A DNA stretch of 64,000 nt, taken from the NCBI GenBank assembly GCA_031549415.1, contig JAVBPU010000029.1:17361-81360 (forward strand). The letters run 5' to 3'. Within the stretch, counting starts at the first letter, position 1; every line of letters starts with the position of its first letter. The stretch is from Limiplasma sp031549415 (lineage in GTDB: Bacteria; Bacillota; Clostridia; Christensenellales; Aristaeellaceae). The notes under the pieces are model-generated. The model had not been told where the DNA came from. It worked only from the letters and a program-made list of their open reading frames with translations, and ran no database searches. Made by a program: the position numbers and the translations under genes. Positions 24,742-33,682 of this stretch are shown here, one piece after another.

Positions 24742-24867
24742 CATGCCGGGCTTTTGCGGCTGCCAGTGAAAGATGGGCGGGGCGGGTGGTTTCCGCTCCT
24801 GCAGGTTGGGCTTAGCCTCCGGTTGCGCGTCCTCCGCCTGGGCATACCGCTGGGCTTCTTTTTCCAT
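24715..24867 (-). CDS. Small hypothetical protein, Pro/Lys/Arg-rich
   Basis: A 50-residue hydrophilic frame. It starts 'MEKEAQRYAQAEDAQPEAKP' and ends in a basic 'MARRRKPVG' tail. The main support for translation is the strong AAGGAGG seven bases before ATG 24867 and its position 63 bp after rpe, ahead of the hairpin that ends the operon. I do not recognise a family. Confidence 0.5.
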   Translation of the reverse strand: MEKEAQRYAQAEDAQPEAKPNLQERKPPAPPIFHWQPQKPGMARRRKPVG

Positions 24868-24930
24868 CAAAAAACCTCCTTGCTTTCCCCTAGGGTTCCA
24901 CAAGGAGGGCATTCCCATTCTCAATCCGCC

Positions 24931-25578
24931 TCAGCGGCCGGGCCTTCCCAAGGCATGCACCTCACGCACCAGCCCCCGGGGGTCCTCCGCCCGGAAGAAG
25001 GTGGTGCCCATCACCAGGGTATCGGCTCCGGCCCGGGCCAGCAGGGGCGCGTTTTCCAAGGTAATGCCCCCATCCACCTCAATTTCCCCGGCAAAGCCCA
25101 GCGCCCGCAGCCGGGAAATCTTGCCCACCTGGTCCAGCATCAGCTTTTGGCCGCCAAAGCCCGGCTCCACGGTCATCACCAAAATCAGGTCCAGGCGGTC
25201 AAAATAGGGCGCCAGGGCGTCCACCGGGGTGGCGGGCTTCAGGGACGCGCCCACCTTCAGGCCCAGGGCGCGGATGCGGGCCAGGCTTTCCTCAAAGTGG
25301 AGGGCCTCCACATGGACCGTAATGGCGCTGGAGCCGCCGCTGGCAAAAACGTCAATGTAGGGCAGCGGGTCCCGGATCATCAAATGGGTGTCATACGCCG
25401 CGTCCACTTCTTTTTTAAGGCCGCTGAGCACATGGGGCCCAAAGGAAATATTGGGCACAAACACCCCGTCCATGATATCAAAATGCAGGTAATCACAGCC
25501 GGTGTCCACCACCAGGCGGGCCTGTTCCCCCAGGCGCAGCACGTCCGCCGCCAAAATGGACGGCGCAAGCTTACTCAT
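24931..25578 (-). CDS. rpe: Ribulose-phosphate 3-epimerase
   Basis: A 215-residue TIM-barrel enzyme interconverting ribulose-5-phosphate and xylulose-5-phosphate in the pentose phosphate pathway. It has 'LAPSILAADVLRLGEQ', the metal-binding 'HFDIMDGVFVPNISFGP', 'HLMIRDP', 'TVEPGFGGQKL' and 'EVDGGIT', covering the catalytic Asp and His residues. Length is standard. The start overlaps the rsgA stop by 8 bp. Last large gene of the priA-to-rpe operon. Confidence 0.97.
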   Translation of the reverse strand: MSKLAPSILAADVLRLGEQARLVVDTGCDYLHFDIMDGVFVPNISFGPHVLSGLKKEVDAAYDTHLMIRDPLPYIDVFASGGSSAITVHVEALHFEESLARIRALGLKVGASLKPATPVDALAPYFDRLDLILVMTVEPGFGGQKLMLDQVGKISRLRALGFAGEIEVDGGITLENAPLLARAGADTLVMGTTFFRAEDPRGLVREVHALGRPGR

Positions 25579-26470
25579 ACCGGTCCCTCCAAGCCTTTTG
25601 TACTTTTTGCAGCAGCAAGTGGTACCGCTCCAGCCTCTTTTGGGAAATCTCCCCGGCCTGGGCGGCGGCCAGCACGGCGCAGCCCGGCTCGCGGAAATGG
25701 TAGCAGGGGGCGAACTTGCACTGGCCCTCGTAGGATAAAAATTCAGGATAAAATGCTTTCAGTTCAATGGGTTCCAGCTTCTCCCAAGGCTCCAGCAGGC
25801 TGAAACCAGGGGTGTCCAGCACGGCAAAATCCTGCGTATACAGCAGTTCCGCATGGCGGGTGGTGTGCTTGCCCCGGCTGATCTTCCGGCTGATCTCCCC
25901 GGTTTGCAGGCAAAGGCCCGTGGCGGCGGACAGCAGGGTGCTTTTGCCCACGCCGCTTTGCCCCGCAAAGCAGCAAATGCCCTGGCGCAGGGCTTCTTGC
26001 AGGGCGGGAAGGCCCTGCCCCGTCTTGGCGCTGGTTTCCAGAATGGGAATGCCCAGCGGGCCGTACATTTCGCGGGCTTCCCTGGCCAGGGCCGGGGCCA
26101 GGTCACATTTGTTCACCACCAGCACCGGGCTGATGCCCTGCTGAAAGGCCATGGCCAGCAGCATATCCACCAGCAAAAAATCCGGGGCAGGCTGGGCGGC
26201 CACCACCACCATCACGGTTTTCACATTGGCCACCGGCGGCCGCACCAAGGCGTTGCTGCGGGGCAGGATATCCTCCACCCAGCCGTGTTCATCCCCCTTG
26301 TCCGGGGTGTACAAAATCCGGTCCCCCACCATGGGGGTCACCTTTTGCTTGCGAAACTTGCCCTTGGCCCGCAGCACGTGGACCTGGCCATCCTGGCCCT
26401 TGGCATAGTACAGGCCGCCTACGCCCTTTATAATCAGCCCCTGGGGGTACCCCGCCGGTTCCATGGTCAC
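25571..26470 (-). CDS. rsgA: Ribosome small-subunit GTPase RsgA
   Basis: A 299-residue circularly permuted GTPase that assists late 30S maturation. An N-terminal OB fold is followed by G4 'VVNKCDLA', then the P-loop 'AGQSGVGKSTLLSAA', 'TTRHAELL' and 'DTPGF' in the permuted order. The C-terminal zinc site is C-x5-C-x-H-x5-C ('CKFAPCYHFREPGC'). The start (GTG 26470, or ATG 26464 two codons on) overlaps the prkC stop. Confidence 0.97.
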   Translation of the reverse strand: MTMEPAGYPQGLIIKGVGGLYYAKGQDGQVHVLRAKGKFRKQKVTPMVGDRILYTPDKGDEHGWVEDILPRSNALVRPPVANVKTVMVVVAAQPAPDFLLVDMLLAMAFQQGISPVLVVNKCDLAPALAREAREMYGPLGIPILETSAKTGQGLPALQEALRQGICCFAGQSGVGKSTLLSAATGLCLQTGEISRKISRGKHTTRHAELLYTQDFAVLDTPGFSLLEPWEKLEPIELKAFYPEFLSYEGQCKFAPCYHFREPGCAVLAAAQAGEISQKRLERYHLLLQKVQKAWRDRYE

Positions 26471-28350
26471 TGCAACAAAACCTCCTGCTGATTCAAAAGG
26501 GTGTCATTCAAATACACTTTGCAAAGGAGCTGGCCCTTGGTGTCCGAGGACACGGGCACCAGCAGCGTGGTGGCCGCAGCGCCGGCGGGCAGCAGCGTAA
26601 TATATTGCTCCACTTCCTTGCCCTTTTCCACCAACGTCACCCGCAGGGTGCGGCTTTCCGGCGATTCGGTCAGCGCCACGCTGATTTCGGAGTGGTAGGC
26701 TTTGCTCTGCTTGCCCAGGGTCAGCGTCACCTGGGCCCCCAAAATGGCGATGGTGCCTTGGGTGGGGGACTGGGCCACCACCTTGCCGATGGAATCTTCC
26801 TTGTCCACCTCGGCGTATTCCAGCTTGCCCACGGCCAGGCTGCTTTCCCGCAGCAGGGAGGAGGCTTCTTTGTAAATTCGGCCCATCAAATCGGGCACCA
26901 TGGTGCTGCCGCCGGAGAGGGTCACCTCCACCTCGCTGCCAATGGCGCAGGGCTGGCCCGGCGCGGGGTTTTGGGAGAGCACCTTGTCCACCGGCTCGCT
27001 GGAGGCGCTTTTGAACACCATCATGCCGAGGCCCTTTTCCTTCAGCTTGGCGGCGGCTTCCTCCCGGGTGAGGCCAATGAGGTCCGGAGCCAGGTTGGTG
27101 ACCGGGCCCAGGCTCAGGGTCACCACCACGCTGTCCCCCCGCACCATGTCTGTTTCCGCCTCGGGGATCTGAGAAATCACGGTCCCCGCCGGCAGGGTAT
27201 CATGGTTAATTTCGGTCTGCTGCCAGTTCAGGCCCGCCCGCTTGGTGAGGGTCTGGGCCTCCTCCCGGGCAAGGCCCACCAGGTCCGGGGCCACCGTGCC
27301 GCTGACCACCTGGTTGTATATCTGCAAAACGCCCAGGGACAGCACTGCCAGCACCGCCACCACCATCAGCACGGTGATCCAGGTGGCCTGCTTACGCCGG
27401 TGCCGGGAGAGGGTGCTGTTGCGGCTGGTTTGGCCATTCCCCCGGGGGGAGGCCGCGCCCCTCTTGGGGGCGGAGCCAGGAGGCGGCGCGACGCTCCGCG
27501 GCTGCATTGGAGGCGTTAAGGGGTCCTCCTTGCCGTCCCGGGCCCTGGCCAAGGCATCGGCCATGTCCCGGGCGCTCTGGTAGCGCTTCTTGGGGGATTT
27601 TTCCAAGGCCTTCATCACCACGGCCACCACGGCGGGGGGCACATCGGGGTTATCATCGGTAATGGGAGACGGCTGGGCCTTGATATGCTGCATGGCCACG
27701 GCCACAGGGGTATCGCCGCTAAAGGGCACATGCCCGGTGAGCATTTCATACAGCACCACGCCGGTGGAGTAGATATCGGTGGTGACGTCCACTGCGGTGC
27801 CTTGGGCCTGCTCCGGCGAAGAATAATGCACGGAGCCCACCACGGTGTCCCCCTTGGCAATGGTATAAGCGTTTGTCATGCTGGCGATGCCGAAATCCGC
27901 CACCTTCACATGGCCGTCGCTGTGCACCAACACGTTTTGGGGCTTGATATCCCGGTGAATGATGCCATTATCATGGGCGTGCTGCAAGGCGCTTAAAATG
28001 CGGATGGCAATCTGGATGGCGGTATTGGTGGACAGGCAGCCCTTTTGACGAACGATTTCCTTTAAGGTGTTGCCGCTGACGTATTCCAGCACCAGGTAGC
28101 GGTATTCCCCCTCCACGCCCACGTCCAGCAGGTTCACGATGTTGTGGTGGGCCATGAGGCTGGCGGCCTGGGCCTCCCGCTGGAAGCGCTCCAGGAACTC
28201 CTTGTCGCTGTTGTATTCGCTCTTTAGGATCTTCACAGCCACGCTGTGGCCGGTGCGGATGTCCACCGCACGGTACACCAAGGACATCCCGCCCTGGCCG
28301 ATGAACTCGGCCAGCTTGTAGCGGTCCGCAAAGACCATGCCCTTCATCAC
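26467..28350 (-). CDS. prkC: PASTA-domain Ser/Thr protein kinase (PrkC/PknB)
   Basis: A 627-residue membrane kinase. The N-terminal kinase domain has 'GQGGMSLVYRA' (P-loop), 'VAVKIL' (Lys), 'HRDIKPQNVL' (catalytic loop) and 'ADFGIA'. A basic Pro/Ser linker precedes one membrane helix at about residues 325-350 ('ATWITVLMVVAVLAVLSLGV'). Three PASTA repeats follow ('APDLVGLAREEA', 'APDLIGLTREEA', 'VPDLMGRIYKEA') and then a C-terminal extension of about 90 residues. PASTA kinases sense muropeptides or lipid II and control growth, wall synthesis and spore germination. It is paired with PrpC (4-bp overlap), and its known substrate IreB is encoded at 8388-8639. Confidence 0.97.
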   Translation of the reverse strand: MMKGMVFADRYKLAEFIGQGGMSLVYRAVDIRTGHSVAVKILKSEYNSDKEFLERFQREAQAASLMAHHNIVNLLDVGVEGEYRYLVLEYVSGNTLKEIVRQKGCLSTNTAIQIAIRILSALQHAHDNGIIHRDIKPQNVLVHSDGHVKVADFGIASMTNAYTIAKGDTVVGSVHYSSPEQAQGTAVDVTTDIYSTGVVLYEMLTGHVPFSGDTPVAVAMQHIKAQPSPITDDNPDVPPAVVAVVMKALEKSPKKRYQSARDMADALARARDGKEDPLTPPMQPRSVAPPPGSAPKRGAASPRGNGQTSRNSTLSRHRRKQATWITVLMVVAVLAVLSLGVLQIYNQVVSGTVAPDLVGLAREEAQTLTKRAGLNWQQTEINHDTLPAGTVISQIPEAETDMVRGDSVVVTLSLGPVTNLAPDLIGLTREEAAAKLKEKGLGMMVFKSASSEPVDKVLSQNPAPGQPCAIGSEVEVTLSGGSTMVPDLMGRIYKEASSLLRESSLAVGKLEYAEVDKEDSIGKVVAQSPTQGTIAILGAQVTLTLGKQSKAYHSEISVALTESPESRTLRVTLVEKGKEVEQYITLLPAGAAATTLLVPVSSDTKGQLLCKVYLNDTLLNQQEVLLQ

Positions 28351-29057
28351 GGCTGCGGCACCCCCTCTACGAGGCCCAGCACCAGGCTGATATTGTCCAC
28401 TCCGCCATGGTCGATGGCCAGCTCCAGCAGCTTTTGCGCGGCGGCTTCCGGGGCCAGCGCGCCCAGGGTCTCGGCAATTTGCTCATCCGGCACCATGCCG
28501 GTGAGGCCGTCGCTGCATACCAGCCACACATCCCCAGGCTTTTTTTCCACCTGCAAAAGATCCGGCTGCACCACCGCGTCAATGCCCAGGGCCCGGGTGA
28601 TCACGTTTCGGTAGGGGTGTTTGCTGGCGGCTTCCGGGGTGATGATGTGGCTTTTCACCAGCTCCGCCACCATGGAATGGTCCTCGGTCTGATGGGTCAG
28701 CTCCTTGTCCCGGAACAGATAGGCGCGGCTGTCCCCCACATGGCCGATGAAGATGTGGCTGTCGCCCTCCCACAGCAAGGTCAAGGTAGTGCCCATGCCG
28801 TTTAGCTCGCTGTCCCGGCGGCCCATGTCCAACACCCGGCGGTTGGCGGCCTCAATGGCCAGCCGCAAGGCCTGCTCATCGGGCCTTTTGCGCTGCAAGG
28901 CGTTTTTCACCACCTGCACGGCCACCCGGCTGGCGGTCTCCCCGCCCTTGTGGCCGCCCATGCCGTCCGCCACGCCATAGGCGCTGGGCATCAGCAATAA
29001 GCTGTCCTGGTTGGAGGCCCGAACCAAGCCCTGGTGCGTTTTGGAGAAAATTTGCAT
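28347..29057 (-). CDS. prpC: PP2C-type protein phosphatase
   Basis: A 236-residue PPM/PP2C phosphatase that reverses PrkC phosphorylation. Metal-binding motifs are all visible: 'RASNQDSLL', 'GVADGMGGHKGGETAS', 'GHVGDSRAYLF', 'CSDGLTGMV' and 'GGVDNISLVLG'. The stop overlaps the prkC start. It lies 16 bp after rlmN in the same operon. Confidence 0.97.
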   Translation of the reverse strand: MQIFSKTHQGLVRASNQDSLLLMPSAYGVADGMGGHKGGETASRVAVQVVKNALQRKRPDEQALRLAIEAANRRVLDMGRRDSELNGMGTTLTLLWEGDSHIFIGHVGDSRAYLFRDKELTHQTEDHSMVAELVKSHIITPEAASKHPYRNVITRALGIDAVVQPDLLQVEKKPGDVWLVCSDGLTGMVPDEQIAETLGALAPEAAAQKLLELAIDHGGVDNISLVLGLVEGVPQP

Positions 29058-29073
29058 GGCTGCCTCCTTTTCG

Positions 29074-30168
29074 TTACTTATTGCCTATGGTACCAAGTTT
29101 TTCATCGCTTTTCAAGTGCCTGCGGCGCAGTTGCCCGCAGGCCCCGCTGATATCCTGCCCCATTTCCCGGCGCTGGGTGGCGGAAATGTGACATTTTTCC
29201 AACTCGCTCAGAAAAGCTTGCACCTCCCCAGGGGCAGGAGCCCGCAGGTTCCTTTCCGGCACCGGGTTTAGCGGGATCAGGTTCACATGGCATTGCAGCC
29301 CGCGCAGCAGCCCCGCCAGCTCCCGGGCCTGAGCCACGCCGTCATTCAGCCCGCCTATCAGGGCGTATTCAAACACCACCCGGCGGCCCGTCTTTTCCAC
29401 ATAGGCCCGGATGGCCGCCATGAGCTCCGGCAGGGGGTAGCGCCTGGCAATGGGCATGATCTGGCGGCGCAGCCCGTCATTGGGCGCATGGAGGGAGATG
29501 CTCAGCGTCACGGGCAGGCCTTCCTCCGCCAGGCGGCCAATCTCCGGCGCCAGGCCGCAGGTGCTGAGGGAGATGTTGCGTAGGCTGATACCAAGCCCCT
29601 CCGGGTGATTCACCAGCCGCAGGAACTTCACGGTATTTTCGTAATTGGCCAAAGGCTCCCCGCTGCCCATCAACACCACATGGCCGATTTTGGGCTTTTC
29701 GGCGCTTGCGTCTGCTCCCCTCTCTTGGGCCAAGTAGCTGTTGGCCAGCAGCACCTGGGCCAGCATTTCCCCGGCAGACAAGTTCCGGGCCAAGCCCTCC
29801 AAGGTGCTGGCGCAGAAGGCGCAGCCCATCTGGCAGCCCACCTGGGTGGAGATGCACAGGGTGTACCCATAGTGATAGCGCATCAGCACGCTTTCAATCA
29901 GGTTTCCGTCCCCGCATTCCAGCAGGAACTTGACGGTATCGTCCTTTTGGGAGGGGATAGCCTGATGGATGGTCATGGGCAGCGCCACGCAGCTTTCCGC
30001 CAGGGCGCTTCGCAAAGGCGCGGGCAGATTGGACATGTCCGCAAAAGCCACGGCTTTATGCAGCCAGGCAAACACCTGCTTGGCCCGGAAGGCGGGTTGC
30101 CCCAGGCCGGCCAAAAAATCCGCCAATTCCACCGGGCTCAGGTCCAGCAACGCTTGCTTTTCAGCCAT
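29074..30168 (-). CDS. rlmN: Dual-specificity 23S rRNA/tRNA adenine-C2 methyltransferase RlmN
   Basis: A 364-residue radical SAM enzyme methylating A2503 of 23S rRNA and A37 of some tRNAs. The 4Fe-4S motif is 'CQMGCAFCAST' (C-x3-C-x2-C), preceded by 'TLCISTQVG'. The SAM-binding 'VLMGSGEPLANYENT' and the C-terminal 'FEYALIGGLND' follow. The methyl-carrying Cys is expected in the C-terminal 'DISGACGQL'. I chose ATG 30168, two bases after the rsmB stop. Confidence 0.96.
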   Translation of the reverse strand: MAEKQALLDLSPVELADFLAGLGQPAFRAKQVFAWLHKAVAFADMSNLPAPLRSALAESCVALPMTIHQAIPSQKDDTVKFLLECGDGNLIESVLMRYHYGYTLCISTQVGCQMGCAFCASTLEGLARNLSAGEMLAQVLLANSYLAQERGADASAEKPKIGHVVLMGSGEPLANYENTVKFLRLVNHPEGLGISLRNISLSTCGLAPEIGRLAEEGLPVTLSISLHAPNDGLRRQIMPIARRYPLPELMAAIRAYVEKTGRRVVFEYALIGGLNDGVAQARELAGLLRGLQCHVNLIPLNPVPERNLRAPAPGEVQAFLSELEKCHISATQRREMGQDISGACGQLRRRHLKSDEKLGTIGNK

Positions 30169-30170
30169 GC

Positions 30171-32228
30171 CTAGGCCCTGGCCTTTCGCAGCCGCACGAT
30201 GTAAAAACCCTCCACCTGGTCCCGGTAACCCAGCAATTGCAGGCCCAGGCGTGTCTGCTGGTTCCGGAGGCTTTCCGGAAAGCTGGTGGGCAGCATTTCC
30301 ACGGTGAATTCCGGATGCGCAGCCAGGAATGCTTGGGTCTGGTCCGCGTTCTCCTCCGGCAGAATGGAGCAGGTGGAGTACACCAGCAGCCCGCCGGGCT
30401 TCACATAACGGCACAGGGCGGAAAGCAGCCGCTGCTGGCTCTCCACAATGGGCCCGATGTCTTCCGGCTGCACCCGGTACTTGAGGTCTGGCTTTTCCAC
30501 CATCACGCCCAGGCCGCTGCAAGGGGCGTCCAACAGCACCGCGTCTAGGGTTCCGTCCATGTCCGGCTTCGGCTCGGCGGCATCCCGCACGGAGATGCGC
30601 AGGTTTTCCAGGCCCAGGCGGCGCTTGGTGCTTTCCAGCAGCATGGCCCGCTTCTCGTGCAGTTCCCAGGCGTAGACCCGGCCTGTGCCCTGCATGCTTT
30701 CGCACAGATACGCGCTTTTCCCACCGGGAGCCGCGCAGGCGTCCAGAATCTTCATGCCTGGCTTGGCCTGGACAGCCTCCGCCGCCAACAGGCTGCTCTG
30801 CCCCTGGATGGAGAACAGGCCCCGCTGATAGTCGTTGTCCAGGGTCATCTCCGCCGCGCCGGTGACAAAATAGGCGTGGGGGGCCAGGGCCCGACGGCAT
30901 TGCCAGGCCTTCTTTTGCAGCAGGCTTTCAAACTGGGCGTCCGTAAGGCGCAACATGTTGGGCCGCACCGCCAGCGGATGCTGCTCCGCCCGGTGCATCA
31001 CGATTTTCTCCGCTTCCTCGGGGCCGTAGGCTTCCAGCAGCCGGTCCACAATCCACAGGGGCATGCTTCCCATGATATGCAAATATTCCCGCAGGCCGTC
31101 CTCCTTCCGGGGCCAGGGGATCTCCTCCTTGCCCCGCACCAGGTTGCGCAGCACCGCATTCAAGAACCCGACGGCGGATTCCATTCCCATCACCTTGGCC
31201 AGGTTCACGCCTTCGTTGACGGCGGCGCTATCCGGCACCCGGTCATGGAACAAAATCTGGCAGGCAGACAGCCGCAAAATATCCCGCTGCACAGGCTCGT
31301 GGGTGGGATGATCCATAAGGCGGTCCAGGGCAAAGTCAATCTTGATTTGATTTTCTAACGTGCCGTAAACGATGCTGGTGACCAACCGCCGGTCCGCGGG
31401 TTTCAGTGCGGACTTGGATAGGTGCTCGTTCAGCGCCAAGGCCGCAAAGGCCCCATTTTGATGCACGTCCCGCAACACGGTCAGCGCCTGGCGGCGGGCG
31501 GGGGTGGACAGGCCCGTGGTCTCCACCGGACCCACCATGGAACGTGCAGGAGAACGGGGCGCAGGCCTGGGCCGGACCTGGCCTGGGCGGCTGGCGGCGG
31601 GCTTGCTGTAGGCCGGTTTGTCCGAAACAGGGCGACTGGAGGCGGGTCTGCTGAAGGCCGGTTTGTCCGAGGCAGGGCGGCTGGCGGCAGGCCTGCTGGA
31701 GGCAGGTCTGCTGGAGGCGGGCTTCGCTCCCACAGGTCTGGGGGCAGCGGGCTTGCCATACGCGGGCTTTACGCTTATAGGCTTCGCGCCCACGGGCTTT
31801 GCACCCACATACTTCGTCCCCACGGGCTTTGCACCCGCAGGCCTCGCATCCACGGGCCTCGCACCCATGGACCTCTCGCCTACAGGTCTGGCACCCATGG
31901 GCTTGGCACCTACAGGCCTCTGACCCACAGGCTTCGTCCCACTCGTCCTCGCACCCACAGGCTTTGCACCCACGGGCTTCGCTCCCACGGGCCTCGCATC
32001 CACAGGCCTCGCACCCATGGACCTCTCGCCTACAGGTCTGGCACCCATGGGCTTTGAGGCAGCGGGTTTGCCATACGCGGGCTTTACGCTTACAGGCTTC
32101 GCGCCCATAGGCTTCGCACCCGCAGGCTTCACACCTACAGGCTTTGCACCCACAGGCTTCGCTCCCACAGCCTTCGCCGCTGGTCTCTTCCCCGGCCCTG
32201 GGCCTGGTTTCTTGTGATCCGTGCTCAT
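30171..32228 (-). CDS. rsmB: 16S rRNA m5C967 methyltransferase RsmB with long repeat tail
   Basis: A 685-residue protein, about 235 residues longer than usual RsmB. Residues ~8-215 are a low-complexity tail of pentapeptide units (VGAKP, MGARP, ASSRP, VDARP). The normal enzyme follows: an NusB-like RNA-binding region ('RRQALTVLRDVHQNGAFAAL'), then a Rossmann methyltransferase with 'DACAAPGGKS', 'LDAPCSGLGV' (first Cys) and 'STCSILPEEN' (catalytic Cys). It methylates C967 of 16S rRNA. The start follows GGAGGAGGTGACGCT and overlaps the fmt stop by 4 bp, so the tail is in frame with a proper start and not an annotation artefact. Confidence 0.95.
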   Translation of the reverse strand: MSTDHKKPGPGPGKRPAAKAVGAKPVGAKPVGVKPAGAKPMGAKPVSVKPAYGKPAASKPMGARPVGERSMGARPVDARPVGAKPVGAKPVGARTSGTKPVGQRPVGAKPMGARPVGERSMGARPVDARPAGAKPVGTKYVGAKPVGAKPISVKPAYGKPAAPRPVGAKPASSRPASSRPAASRPASDKPAFSRPASSRPVSDKPAYSKPAASRPGQVRPRPAPRSPARSMVGPVETTGLSTPARRQALTVLRDVHQNGAFAALALNEHLSKSALKPADRRLVTSIVYGTLENQIKIDFALDRLMDHPTHEPVQRDILRLSACQILFHDRVPDSAAVNEGVNLAKVMGMESAVGFLNAVLRNLVRGKEEIPWPRKEDGLREYLHIMGSMPLWIVDRLLEAYGPEEAEKIVMHRAEQHPLAVRPNMLRLTDAQFESLLQKKAWQCRRALAPHAYFVTGAAEMTLDNDYQRGLFSIQGQSSLLAAEAVQAKPGMKILDACAAPGGKSAYLCESMQGTGRVYAWELHEKRAMLLESTKRRLGLENLRISVRDAAEPKPDMDGTLDAVLLDAPCSGLGVMVEKPDLKYRVQPEDIGPIVESQQRLLSALCRYVKPGGLLVYSTCSILPEENADQTQAFLAAHPEFTVEMLPTSFPESLRNQQTRLGLQLLGYRDQVEGFYIVRLRKARA
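31600..32205. repeat. Degenerate 15-bp tandem repeats encoding the RsmB tail
   Basis: Roughly forty 15-bp units, each one pentapeptide (x-G/S-A/x-K/R-P). Longer blocks are duplicated: the stretch encoding 'SVKPAYGKPAA' occurs near 31745-31785 and again near 32055-32095, and 'MGARPVGERSMGARPVDARP' occurs near 31840-31915 and 31995-32055. This suggests growth by unequal exchange or slippage. Confidence 0.8.
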
Positions 32229-33178
32229 AGCGTCACCTCCTCCAGCGCTTGGCCGGTGGTCAGCCCATGGCCCCGCAAAAAGGCTTTGGCCTCCATGCGT
32301 TTCCCGTTTGGGGCTTGTATTTCAGTCAGTTCAATGGCCCCGTCCGCCGTGGCGAGGATGAGGCCCTGGGCCGCGTCCGCAGCCAGCACCAGGCCGGGCC
32401 GCACCCCCGGCTGGGCCTTCTGCTTCCCGTCCACAGCCTTCCACACCTTCAGCACCCCTTCGGATAGGGCCGCGTAAGCGCAGGGCCAGGGATCCATGGC
32501 CCGCACCCGGCGCAGGCACGTGGCCGTGCCCTCGCCAAAGTCCAGCCATCCCATTTCTTTCTTCAGCATGGGGTCGTAGGTGGCCAACGCCTCCTGCTGG
32601 GGCTGCCGGGGGCAGGCCCCTTTTTCCAGCTTCTGCAACGTGTCGGTCAGCAACGCCGCCCCCATCTTTGACAATTTTGCCAGCAGGCTTCCCGCCGTAT
32701 CTGTCTCCAAAATGGGGCAAACCGCCCTTTGCAGCATGTCCCCGGTGTCGATGCCCTTGTCCGTCAGCATGGTGGTAACGCCGGTTTCGCTGTCCCCCTG
32801 CAAAATGGCCCATTGTACCGGGGCTGCCCCCCTGTGCCGGGGCAGCAGGGAGGCGTGTACGTTCACCGTGCCCAGCGTGGGAATGTCCAGCACCTCCTGG
32901 GACAAAATCTGCCCAAAGGCGGCGGTCACACAGACCTCCGGGGCCAGGGCCCGCAAAATTTCGATCCCATCCCGCCGGATGCGCTCCGGCTGAAACACCT
33001 CAATGCCCTGGGCCAGGGCATACTCCTTCACGGGGCTTTGCTGCAGCTTTGCGCCCCGGCCCTTGGGCCGGTCCGGCTGGGTAAACACCCCCGCCACGGC
33101 ATACCCGGCCTCTACCAAGGCCTGTAAAGAGGGCACGGCAAATTCCGGCGTGCCCATGAACACCACACGCAAGCTCAC
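32225..33178 (-). CDS. fmt: Methionyl-tRNA formyltransferase
   Basis: A 317-residue enzyme that formylates initiator Met-tRNA. Motifs: 'VFMGTPEFAVPSLQALVEAG', the catalytic 'NVHASLLPRHRGAAPVQWAI' (Asn, His) and 'TGVTTMLTDKGIDTGDML' (Asp). A C-terminal OB-type domain completes the normal length. It overlaps def (upstream) and rsmB (downstream) by 4 bp each. Confidence 0.97.
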   Translation of the reverse strand: MSLRVVFMGTPEFAVPSLQALVEAGYAVAGVFTQPDRPKGRGAKLQQSPVKEYALAQGIEVFQPERIRRDGIEILRALAPEVCVTAAFGQILSQEVLDIPTLGTVNVHASLLPRHRGAAPVQWAILQGDSETGVTTMLTDKGIDTGDMLQRAVCPILETDTAGSLLAKLSKMGAALLTDTLQKLEKGACPRQPQQEALATYDPMLKKEMGWLDFGEGTATCLRRVRAMDPWPCAYAALSEGVLKVWKAVDGKQKAQPGVRPGLVLAADAAQGLILATADGAIELTEIQAPNGKRMEAKAFLRGHGLTTGQALEEVTL

Positions 33179-33669
33179 GCCCTGTCCTCCTTTAGCTCTC
33201 CGTCCTCGTCATAGTCCTCGGGAAACAGCTCCCGCTCCATCTTGTCCACATACAGCACCCCGTCCAGGTGGTCCACCTCGTGGCAGATGGCCCGGGCCAG
33301 GTAGCCCTCCGCCTCCATGTGCAGCGGCTCTCCCTGGGCGTTTTGGGCCCGTAGCGTGATCTTCTCGGGCCGGCTTACCAGCCCGCTACGGCCTGGAACG
33401 CTCAGGCAGCCCTCCGGGCCGCAGTCCTCCCCATCTCGGGAGAGGATCTCCGGGTTCACCAGCTCCACCAGCCCGTCGCCCACGTCCACCACCACCGCCC
33501 GGCGCAAAATGCCCACCTGGGGCGCGGCCAGGCCCACCCCCGGGGCCTTGTACATGGTTTCCGCCATGTCCTTGAGCAGCAGCCGCAACCGCTGGTCAAA
33601 CTTCTCCACAGGCTTGGCCAGCTTGCGCAGTTTGTCGTCCCCAATTTCAATGATCTTCCGTATGGCCAT
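33175..33669 (-). CDS. def: Peptide deformylase
   Basis: A 164-residue metalloenzyme removing the N-terminal formyl group. The three motifs are complete: 'GVGLAAPQVG', 'EGCLSVPG' (metal Cys) and 'CHEVDHLDG' (HExxH). A short acidic C-terminal tail follows. The stop overlaps the fmt start; the gene lies 13 bp after priA. Confidence 0.97.
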   Translation of the reverse strand: MAIRKIIEIGDDKLRKLAKPVEKFDQRLRLLLKDMAETMYKAPGVGLAAPQVGILRRAVVVDVGDGLVELVNPEILSRDGEDCGPEGCLSVPGRSGLVSRPEKITLRAQNAQGEPLHMEAEGYLARAICHEVDHLDGVLYVDKMERELFPEDYDEDGELKEDRA

Positions 33670-33682
33670 GGTTTGTCTCCTC

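Noticed and set aside
31422..32057. Repetitive plus-strand frames opposite the RsmB tail
   Set aside because: The same tandem repeat read in the other direction gives regular open frames; the minus strand has the ribosome site and joins a real enzyme.
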